Assembly: GCA_023417745.1 (NCBI GenBank)
Contig: JAEZEM010000412.1
Location: forward strand, 1-6,516
Direction: 5' to 3'
Source of the DNA: Pseudomonadota bacterium
Lineage (GTDB): Bacteria; Desulfobacterota; Desulfovibrionia; Desulfovibrionales; Desulfovibrionaceae
DNA: 6,516 nucleotides
Shown here one piece after another: positions 1 through 4,778 of this stretch (position 1 is its first letter; each line of letters begins with the position of its first letter). The position numbers and the translations under genes are program-made. The notes beneath the pieces are model-generated. The model was given only the letters and a program-made list of their open reading frames with translations. It ran no database searches and was not told the DNA's origin.

Positions 1-1664
1 TGCTCGGCCTTGGGGCGCTGGTGACCATCAACCAGTCCCTGGACATCGAAACCGCCACCCTGGCTGCGGCCGAGTTCGGGTTCGAAGTCGAAAAGTCCGG
101 CTTTTCCGAGGACGACTACATCATCAATGTCGAGGTGGATAAGCCCGAGGATCTGCGGCCGCGTCCGCCCGTGGTCACCATCATGGGCCACGTCGACCAC
201 GGCAAGACCTCGCTTCTGGACGCCATCCGGGCCTCCAACGTCGTGTCCGGCGAGGCCGGCGGCATCACCCAGCACATCGGTGCCTATCACGTGACCACCA
301 GCCGGGGCGACATCGTCTTCCTCGACACCCCGGGCCACGAAGCCTTCACCGCCATGCGCGCCCGCGGTGCCCAGGTCACCGACATCGTGGTCCTGGTCGT
401 GGCCGCCGACGACGGCGTCATGGACCAGACCCGCGAGGCGGTCAACCACTCCCGGGCCGCCGGCGTGCCCATCGTCGTGGCCGTCAACAAGATCGACAAG
501 CCCGACGCCAACCCCGACCGGGTCAAGCGCGAACTCGGCGATCTTGGCCTGGTGCCCGAAGAATGGGGCGGCGACACCATCTTCGCCAACGTTTCGGCCA
601 AGCAGAAGCTCGGCCTCGACGAACTGCTCGAAATGATCCTGCTCCAGGCCGAGGTGCTCCAGCTCCACGCCAACCCGAGCAAGCGCGCCCGGGGGCATAT
701 CGTCGAAGCCCGCCTGGACAAGGGGCGTGGCCCCGTGGCCACGGTGCTCATTCAGGAAGGCACCCTGCACCAGGGCGACGCCTTTGTCTGCGGCGTGTTC
801 TCCGGCCGGGTGCGGGCCTGTTTCGACGACCAGGGTCGCAAGATCAAGGAAGCCGGACCGGCCATGCCCATCGAGGTCCAGGGCTTTGAGGGCGTGCCCG
901 AGGCCGGCGACGAGTTCGTCGGCGTCGAGGACGAAAAGGTCGCCCGCCGCATCGCCGAGACCCGGGCCACCAAGCAGCGCGAACGTGAACTGGGCAAGGC
1001 CTCCAAGGTCACCCTGGAAACCTTCCTGGCCAGCCGCCCCGAAGCCGAGGCCCAGACGCTCAATCTGGTGCTCAAGGCCGACGTGCAGGGCTCCCTTGAA
1101 GCCATTGCCGACGCGCTCAAAAAGCTCTCCACCGACAAGGTCAAGGTCAACATCATCCATGCCGGAGCCGGGGCCATCACCGAATCCGACGTGCTCTTGG
1201 CTTCCGCCTCCTCGGCCATCATCATCGGGTTCAACGTGCGCCCGACCATCAAGGTCAAGGAAATGGCCGAGCGCGAGAGCGTGGACGTGCGCTTCTACGA
1301 CATCATCTACAAGGTCGTCAGCGAAATCAAAGACGCCATGTCCGGCATGCTCGCCCCGGTGATCCGCGAACAGTACCTCGGTCAGGCCGAAGTGCGCGAC
1401 ACCTTCAGCGTGCCCAAGGTCGGCACCGTGGCCGGCTGCGGCGTCTTGGACGGCAAGCTCACCCGCAACGCCGGCGTGCGCTTGGTGCGTGACGGCGTGG
1501 TGGTCTACACCGGCAAGCTGACCTCGCTGCGCCGCTTCAAGGACGACGTCAAGGAAGTCACCAAGGGCTACGAATGCGGCGTCGGCCTGGAAAACTTCAA
1601 CGACATCAAGGTCGGCGACGTCATCGAGGCCTTCGAGTCCGTGGAAGAAAAGGCCACCCTGTAA
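1..1664 (+). CDS. infB: Translation initiation factor IF2, 5'-truncated by the window edge
   Basis: IF2 is the GTPase that brings initiator fMet-tRNA to the 30S subunit and promotes 50S joining. The frame is open from the first full codon at position 3 (553 residues before the TAA). The opening codons read LGLGALVTINQSLD, which is internal IF2 sequence, so the GTG at 21 is an internal valine codon and the true start lies upstream. Counting from position 3, the GTPase motifs are intact: G1 GHVDHGKT (62-69), G2 with GGITQHIGAY (86-95), G3 DTPGH (108-112), G4 NKID (162-165), G5 SAK (198-200). Domain II follows from about 235, domain III carries KADVQGSLEAI near 358, and the fMet-tRNA-binding C2 domain ends with GYECGVGLENFNDIK near 523. 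The missing part should be the IF2N domain and a disordered linker. Codon use is strongly GC-ending with no ATA seen, as expected for a highly expressed gene. Identification is near certain. Confidence 0.98.
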   Translation, partial: LGLGALVTINQSLDIETATLAAAEFGFEVEKSGFSEDDYIINVEVDKPEDLRPRPPVVTIMGHVDHGKTSLLDAIRASNVVSGEAGGITQHIGAYHVTTSRGDIVFLDTPGHEAFTAMRARGAQVTDIVVLVVAADDGVMDQTREAVNHSRAAGVPIVVAVNKIDKPDANPDRVKRELGDLGLVPEEWGGDTIFANVSAKQKLGLDELLEMILLQAEVLQLHANPSKRARGHIVEARLDKGRGPVATVLIQEGTLHQGDAFVCGVFSGRVRACFDDQGRKIKEAGPAMPIEVQGFEGVPEAGDEFVGVEDEKVARRIAETRATKQRERELGKASKVTLETFLASRPEAEAQTLNLVLKADVQGSLEAIADALKKLSTDKVKVNIIHAGAGAITESDVLLASASSAIIIGFNVRPTIKVKEMAERESVDVRFYDIIYKVVSEIKDAMSGMLAPVIREQYLGQAEVRDTFSVPKVGTVAGCGVLDGKLTRNAGVRLVRDGVVVYTGKLTSLRRFKDDVKEVTKGYECGVGLENFNDIKVGDVIEAFESVEEKATL

Positions 1665-1673
1665 CGATTGCTC

Positions 1674-1692
1674 CGGCGGGTTCGTCTCGCCG
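1674..1692 (+). promoter_or_regulatory. Hairpin 1 of the infB-ylxP spacer
   Basis: A 7-pair stem (1674-1680 with 1686-1692, one G-U pair) closes a 5-base loop TTCGT. It starts 9 bases after the infB stop. No run of T follows, so it does not look like an intrinsic terminator by itself. It is more likely a 3'-end stabiliser or part of a processing region. The structure is read directly from the sequence; the role is inference. Confidence 0.45.
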
Positions 1693-1696
1693 CTTG

Positions 1697-1729
1697 GACC
1701 CCGGTCGTCGCTTAGGCGGCGGCCGGGTC
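1697..1729 (+). promoter_or_regulatory. Hairpin 2 of the infB-ylxP spacer, long GC-rich stem
   Basis: The left arm at 1697-1711 pairs with the right arm at 1716-1729 around a TTAG loop. This gives about 14 pairs, including two G-U pairs and one bulged C at 1699. It is the strongest structure in the gap. The bases after it read TCCTTATGAC, not a T-tract, and the next four Ts are 17 bases further on (1746-1749), so efficient Rho-independent termination is unlikely. A partial attenuator, an RNase III-type processing site or a block to 3' exonucleases all remain possible. Confidence 0.5.
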
Positions 1730-1757
1730 TCCTTATGACAACCGATTTTCCAACCGC

Positions 1758-1778
1758 TCCCCGGCTTGCGGGGAAGGA
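1758..1778 (+). promoter_or_regulatory. Hairpin 3 plus ribosome binding site of ylxP
   Basis: TCCCCG (1758-1763) pairs perfectly with CGGGGA (1769-1774) around the loop GCTTG. The only good Shine-Dalgarno match for ylxP, AAGGA at 1774-1778, begins inside the right arm and lies just 3 bases before the ATG. Ribosome loading may therefore depend on opening this small stem. The pairing is visible; the regulatory effect is inferred. Confidence 0.45.
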
Positions 1779-1781
1779 TTC

Positions 1782-2069
1782 ATGGTCGTAGGCGTCCTCA
1801 CCCTCCAGTTCGCCCTCCACGGCAACGACTCCCTCAAGGGCAAGCGCCGCGTGGCCCAAAGCCTCAAGCAGAAGCTGCGCAACAAATTCAACGTGGCCGT
1901 CGCCGAAGTGGCCATGCAGGAATCCTGGGACACGCTGGTCCTGGCCGCCGTGGCCGTGTCCGGCGACGCCACCCACGTTCGGGGTCTCCTGCAAAAAGCC
2001 GTCAACATGGTCGAAGCCGCCGCCCTGGCCGAACTGGTCTACGACGACATCGAAATCCTCACGCTCTAG
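1782..2069 (+). CDS. ylxP: YlxP/DUF503 family protein, small ribosome-associated-type conserved protein
   Basis: This 95-residue protein fits the DUF503 family (YlxP of Bacillus), which is usually about 90-95 residues long and encoded next to infB and rbfA. The family hallmarks are present: a leading hydrophobic strand (MVVGVLTLQFAL), then SLKGKRRV (17-24) and KLRNKFNVAVAE (31-42), followed by a second hydrophobic stretch near 51-60. The family fold is small and ferredoxin-like. Its biochemical role is not settled; a role in ribosome maturation or translation is inferred mainly from this gene neighbourhood. There is no signal peptide, membrane segment or recognisable catalytic motif. The ATG at 1782 is chosen because AAGGA lies just upstream and the resulting length matches the family. 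The protein is intact, with stop TAG, and rbfA begins 17 bases later. Confidence 0.9.
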   Translation: MVVGVLTLQFALHGNDSLKGKRRVAQSLKQKLRNKFNVAVAEVAMQESWDTLVLAAVAVSGDATHVRGLLQKAVNMVEAAALAELVYDDIEILTL

Positions 2070-2086
2070 CCCCCAGAAAGATTCCT

Positions 2087-2422
2087 ATGAAACGCACCGC
2101 CTCGCGCCGCTCGCACCGGCTTGCCGATCAGATCGCCCGGGAAATGGCCACCGCCCTTCTCGAAGACGTGCGCGATCCCCGCCTGGAACTCGTGACCATA
2201 AGCGGCGTGACCTTAAACGCCGACCTGTCCGTGGCCCAGGTTTTCTACACGCTTAGCGGCGACGACGCGCGCCTGGCCGGCGCGGCCAAGGCCCTGGACC
2301 AGGCGCGCGGCTTCCTGCGCACCCTGCTTGGCCAGCGCCTGCACATGAAGTTCGTGCCGGAGCTGCGCTTTTCCCGCGACACGTACCTGGAGGAGATGGT
2401 CTATGCCCGCCCCCAGGAGTGA
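2087..2422 (+). CDS. rbfA: 30S ribosome-binding factor A
   Basis: RbfA binds the 30S subunit near helix 1 of 16S rRNA and helps late 30S maturation and 17S-to-16S processing. The 111-residue product shows the single KH-type domain: an N-terminal helix with RLADQIAREMATALL (11-25), DPRL (30-33), VTISGVTLNADLSVAQVF (36-53), the ARG inter-helix motif (73-75) that replaces GxxG in this family, then LLGQRL (80-85) and VPELRF (90-95). It is shorter than E. coli RbfA (133 residues), ending just after the last strand, so the C-terminal extension is missing. The ATG at 2087 is the only sensible start: the same frame stays open upstream to 1766, but that stretch lies inside ylxP in another frame. The binding site is weak (AGAAAG at 2075-2080), which suggests coupling to ylxP. 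The last 20 bases overlap nrnA. Confidence 0.95.
   Translation: MKRTASRRSHRLADQIAREMATALLEDVRDPRLELVTISGVTLNADLSVAQVFYTLSGDDARLAGAAKALDQARGFLRTLLGQRLHMKFVPELRFSRDTYLEEMVYARPQE
2389..2393 (+). promoter_or_regulatory. Ribosome binding site of nrnA, inside rbfA
   Basis: GGAGG, continuing as GGAGGAG, sits 9 bases before the ATG at 2403 and lies within the last codons of rbfA. It is a strong Shine-Dalgarno sequence and fixes the nrnA start, even though that start overlaps the rbfA reading frame by 20 bases. Confidence 0.75.
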
Positions 2423-3374
2423 GATCGTCCGCCGCATCCGGGCCGGCCAATCCTTCCTGGTGGCCGCCCATGCCTCGCCCGACGGCGACGCCCTGGGGTC
2501 CACCGCCGCCGTCGGCTTTATCCTCGAAGCCCTGGGCAAGACCTTTTGGCTGATTAACGATTCCCCGGCCCCGCCCCAGTACGGCTGGCTGGAACTGCCC
2601 GCCCCGCTGCTCGACCGGCCGCCCTGCGACGACTACGATCTGGCCATTGTGCTCGACTGCGGCGACGCGCCGCGCCTGGGGGGCCTCGAAGGCCACCTCG
2701 ACCCGGCCCGCACGGCCGTCATTGACCACCACCTGGGCAATCCCGGTTTCGGCGCCGTCAACTGGATCGACCCGGCCTGCGGCGCCACCGGCGAGATGGT
2801 GGCCCTTTTGGCCAAGGACCTCGGCGTGCCCCTTGTCGGCCCCATAGCCCAAGCGCTCTACACGGCCATGGCCACGGACACCGGTTTTTTCAGCTTCAGC
2901 GGCACCACCGCCGTGTGCCTGGAGCTGGTGGCCGAGATGATCCGGGGAGGCCTGGACGTCGGCGAGGTCGGCGCGCACATCAAGAACCAGTGGAGCATGC
3001 ACCGCATCCGCCTGTGGAGCGAGGTGCTGGGCAGCCTGTCCCTGCACGGCCATGGACAGGTAGGCGCAATCAGGGTATCGCAGGAGATGTTTTCCCGTAC
3101 GGGAACCGGCCCCGAGGATTGCGAGGGGCTGATCAACAACGCCCTGCGCATCAAGGGCGTGCAGGCGGCGGTGCTCGTGCGCGAGCTGCCCGAGGGCGGC
3201 GTCAAATTTTCCCTGCGCTCGGTGGGTCCGGTCAATATCCAGCAGGTCGCGGCCGCTTATGGCGGCGGCGGGCACAAAAACGCCTCGGGCGGCAAGCTGG
3301 AGACGAGCTTGGACGAGGCCGAGGCCACGCTGATCAGCGCGCTGTGCAAAGTTGTGGAGCCGGCGCGTGACTGA
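2403..3374 (+). CDS. nrnA: DHH/DHHA1 phosphoesterase, bifunctional oligoribonuclease / pAp phosphatase type (NrnA)
   Basis: NrnA-type enzymes degrade 2-5 nucleotide RNA fragments and, in many bacteria, also dephosphorylate pAp to AMP; they are cytoplasmic and metal (Mn) dependent. The 323-residue protein has every catalytic DHH motif: HASPDGDALGS (23-33), DCGD (85-88), the signature DHH (108-110) within VIDHHLGN, and TDTGFFSF (158-165). The C-terminal DHHA1 domain carries GGGGHKNASGG (287-297), the glycine-rich substrate-binding loop. The length fits the family (about 310-330). RecJ and the exopolyphosphatase relatives are less likely: the protein is too short for RecJ, and the infB-rbfA-truB neighbourhood is the standard one for nrnA. 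It starts inside the end of rbfA and its stop overlaps the GTG of truB, so translation is probably coupled. Whether this copy also acts on pAp cannot be read from sequence. Codon use is looser than in infB (for example an ATA). Confidence 0.93.
   Translation: MPAPRSEIVRRIRAGQSFLVAAHASPDGDALGSTAAVGFILEALGKTFWLINDSPAPPQYGWLELPAPLLDRPPCDDYDLAIVLDCGDAPRLGGLEGHLDPARTAVIDHHLGNPGFGAVNWIDPACGATGEMVALLAKDLGVPLVGPIAQALYTAMATDTGFFSFSGTTAVCLELVAEMIRGGLDVGEVGAHIKNQWSMHRIRLWSEVLGSLSLHGHGQVGAIRVSQEMFSRTGTGPEDCEGLINNALRIKGVQAAVLVRELPEGGVKFSLRSVGPVNIQQVAAAYGGGGHKNASGGKLETSLDEAEATLISALCKVVEPARD
3356..3359 (+). promoter_or_regulatory. Ribosome binding site of truB, inside nrnA
   Basis: GGAG lies 7 bases upstream of the GTG at 3367, a good distance. 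The in-frame TTG at 3352 lies upstream of this site and so cannot use it. This favours GTG 3367 as the truB start. Confidence 0.6.
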
Positions 3375-4335
3375 GAAGCGCTACCCGTTGCCCCAGCTCC
3401 ACGGCGTGCTGGTCTTGGATAAGCCCTCCGGCCCCACCTCCACCCGGTGCCTGACGGCGATAAAACGCCTGGGCCAGAAAAAGATCGGCCATGCCGGCAC
3501 CCTGGACCCGCTGGCCGCCGGCGTGCTGGTGGTGCTTCTGGGCGAGGCCACCAAGATCGCCCCCTACGTCATGGAGGGCGAGAAGACCTACCTGGGCGCG
3601 CTTCGCCTGGGCGTCACCACGGACACCTACGACAGCGAAGGGACCGTGACGCACGAAGCTCCCTGGGACCATGTTTCCGCCTCGGCCCTGGCCGAGGCCG
3701 TCGCTTCCTGGACGGAACTGACCAGCCAGGAAGTGCCGCCCTACTCGGCGGCCAAACACCAGGGACGGCCCCTGTACGAACTGGCCCGCAAGGGTCTGGC
3801 CGCCCCGGTGAAAGTCAAGGATATTTCCGTTTTCGACGCGCGGGCCGAATCGGTCGACCCGCCGTCGGCAACCTTCCGGGTACGGGTATCCGCCGGTGTC
3901 TACATACGCTCCCTGGTCCACAGCCTGGGGAAGCGACTGGGATGCGGCGCGATCATGACAGCCCTGACCCGGGAGGAGAGCCGCCCCTTCGCCTTGACGC
4001 AGGCGCACAGCCTTGACGCTGTCCTGGCCGACCCGCAGTCGCTGCCCGAGCGGATCATACCCCTCGAAAAAGCGCTGCCCCATTGGCCCACGACAACGCT
4101 TGGCCCTGCAACGGCGGATGACGTCCGCCGGGGCATCCGTGTCCCGGTCACGGGGGATTTTGCCCCCGGGACACACGCCCTGCTCCTAGACGAAGCGCGC
4201 CTGCCCCTGGCTTTGGCCAGGGCCGAGGCGACGGGCGGCCGGCTCAGGTGGGCCATCGTACGCGGTCTTTTCGGAGACCCGCAACCGGCCCGGCGCGGCG
4301 GCACTGACGCCCCCGCCACCAACGACACCCCCTAA
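3367..4335 (+). CDS. truB: tRNA pseudouridine(55) synthase TruB
   Basis: TruB isomerises U55 to pseudouridine in the T-loop of elongator tRNAs and also acts as a tRNA folding chaperone. With GTG 3367 as start, the protein has 322 residues. The N-terminal GVLVLDKPSGPTS (13-25) is typical, and GHAGTLDPLAAG (41-52) holds the catalytic aspartate at 47. KTYLGALRLGVTTDTYDSEG (73-92), PPYSAAKHQGRPLYELAR (124-141) and GVYIRSLVHSLGKRLGCGA (177-195) complete the active site and RNA-binding surface. The region after about 230 matches the variable PUA-like C-terminal part and ends in a low-complexity, probably disordered tail rich in Ala, Asp, Thr and Pro (305-322). GTGACTGA makes the start overlap the nrnA stop. 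An upstream TTG at 3352 would add five residues and is less likely. Codon use includes several rare codons (ATA, CTA, GTA), consistent with lower expression than infB, rpsO or pnp. Confidence 0.96.
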   Translation: MTEKRYPLPQLHGVLVLDKPSGPTSTRCLTAIKRLGQKKIGHAGTLDPLAAGVLVVLLGEATKIAPYVMEGEKTYLGALRLGVTTDTYDSEGTVTHEAPWDHVSASALAEAVASWTELTSQEVPPYSAAKHQGRPLYELARKGLAAPVKVKDISVFDARAESVDPPSATFRVRVSAGVYIRSLVHSLGKRLGCGAIMTALTREESRPFALTQAHSLDAVLADPQSLPERIIPLEKALPHWPTTTLGPATADDVRRGIRVPVTGDFAPGTHALLLDEARLPLALARAEATGGRLRWAIVRGLFGDPQPARRGGTDAPATNDTP

Positions 4336-4343
4336 CCAGGAGG
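4328..4343 (+). promoter_or_regulatory. Ribosome binding site of rpsO, possibly in a small hairpin with the truB stop
   Basis: AGGAGG at 4338-4343 is a near-perfect Shine-Dalgarno sequence 8 bases before GTG 4352. That spacing selects the GTG; the ATG at 4358 would be 14 bases away. The last truB bases, CCCCCT at 4328-4333, can pair with AGGAGG (five pairs and one C-A mismatch) around a 4-base loop AACC that contains the last two bases of the truB stop codon. A ribosome ending on truB would open it, which would suit translational coupling. The pairing is weak and unproven. Confidence 0.5.
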
Positions 4344-4351
4344 ATATCGCT

Positions 4352-4621
4352 GTGGTCATGACTGCCGAAGACAAGGCCCAGGTTATTGACGAACACAAGA
4401 AGCACGACGGCGACACCGGCTCTCCCGAGGTCCAGGTCGCTCTGCTGACTTCCCGCATCGTCTACCTGACGGGTCACTTCAAGAGCCACCCCAAGGACTT
4501 CCACTCCCGCACGGGCCTTTTGAAACTGGTCGGCCAGCGCCGCAAGCTTCTCAACTACTTGAAGAAAACAGAAATCCAGCGCTATCGCGACCTTATCGCG
4601 AAGCTCGGACTGCGCAAGTAG
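4352..4621 (+). CDS. rpsO: 30S ribosomal protein S15
   Basis: S15 is a primary binding protein of the 16S rRNA central domain (the three-way junction of helices 20-22) and contacts 23S rRNA in bridge B4. The 89-residue product is all helical and carries the family signature: DTGSPEVQVALLTSRI (21-36), GHF (41-43), HSRTGLLKLVGQRRKLLNYL (51-70) and the terminal LGLRK. Residues H42 and D49 match the conserved RNA-contacting positions known from E. coli S15. The GTG at 4352 is preferred over the ATG two codons later because AGGAGG is properly spaced from it and because it gives the same length and the same distance to DTGS as E. coli S15. The truB stop is 16 bases upstream, so any S15 autoregulatory RNA would have to use truB coding sequence; only a small hairpin is seen there. 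A hairpin array follows the stop. Confidence 0.98.
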   Translation: MVMTAEDKAQVIDEHKKHDGDTGSPEVQVALLTSRIVYLTGHFKSHPKDFHSRTGLLKLVGQRRKLLNYLKKTEIQRYRDLIAKLGLRK

Positions 4622-4631
4622 TCGGCAACAA

Positions 4632-4655
4632 CGGGGCCCGGTTCGCCGGGCCCCG
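4632..4655 (+). terminator. Perfect 10-pair hairpin after rpsO, terminator-like but without a T-tract
   Basis: CGGGGCCCGG (4632-4641) pairs without a mismatch with CCGGGCCCCG (4646-4655) around the tetraloop TTCG, 10 bases after the rpsO stop. The position matches the attenuator and processing region between rpsO and pnp in E. coli. The following bases, CCTTCCCGCG, are not T-rich, so termination would be partial at best. Protection of the rpsO 3' end or an RNase III-type cleavage site are alternatives. Confidence 0.5.
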
Positions 4656-4661
4656 CCTTCC

Positions 4662-4680
4662 CGCGCATGCATTATGCGCG
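4662..4680 (+). promoter_or_regulatory. Second hairpin of the rpsO-pnp spacer
   Basis: CGCGCAT (4662-4668) pairs perfectly with ATGCGCG (4674-4680) around the loop GCATT, only 6 bases after the preceding stem. No T-tract follows. It is probably part of the pnp leader RNA structure. Confidence 0.45.
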
Positions 4681-4687
4681 CCCGCTC

Positions 4688-4708
4688 CCGGGACTCCTGC
4701 CGTCCCGG
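4688..4708 (+). promoter_or_regulatory. Third hairpin of the rpsO-pnp spacer
   Basis: CCGGGAC (4688-4694) pairs perfectly with GTCCCGG (4702-4708) around a 7-base loop. Further downstream, CCGCC (4712-4716) could also pair with GGCGG (4730-4734). The remaining leader up to the pnp ribosome binding site (about 4740-4769) is pyrimidine-rich with no evident structure, and no sigma70-like promoter is recognisable anywhere in 4622-4778. Confidence 0.45.
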
Positions 4709-4778
4709 CTGCCGCCGCGCCTGCTGCATGGCGGGAGGGCATCCGCTCCTGTCCTTCCCACCATCCAACGAGGTCCTC

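Noticed and set aside
727..760. Local inverted repeats within the infB coding sequence (GTGGCC-type)
   Set aside because: Short GC-rich palindromes are expected by chance in such coding sequence, and the codons encode conserved IF2 residues.
21..1664. GTG at 21 as a true start of a short IF2 form
   Set aside because: The codons from position 3 already read as conserved IF2 sequence joined to it, no Shine-Dalgarno lies at the right distance, and it does not match a known internal IF2 start such as those of E. coli.
1694..1738. Possible sigma70 promoter (TTGGAC and TTATGA) in the infB-ylxP spacer
   Set aside because: The two boxes are more than 30 bases apart and both lie in or beside the large hairpin; nothing resembling a -10 box sits 16-18 bases from TTGGAC.
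1766..2422. A 218-residue RbfA with a long N-terminal extension
   Set aside because: The extra part lies inside ylxP in another frame and is Arg/Pro/Gly-rich without family similarity; ATG 2087 gives the normal RbfA N-terminus.
2253..3275. Minus-strand open frame of 340 codons opposite nrnA
   Set aside because: Same compositional artefact; nrnA on the plus strand has every catalytic motif, and this frame shows only low-complexity Gly/Ala/Arg-rich sequence.
3352..3366. TTG 3352 as the truB start
   Set aside because: It adds five residues unlike the family N-terminus and lies upstream of the GGAG site that is well spaced from GTG 3367.
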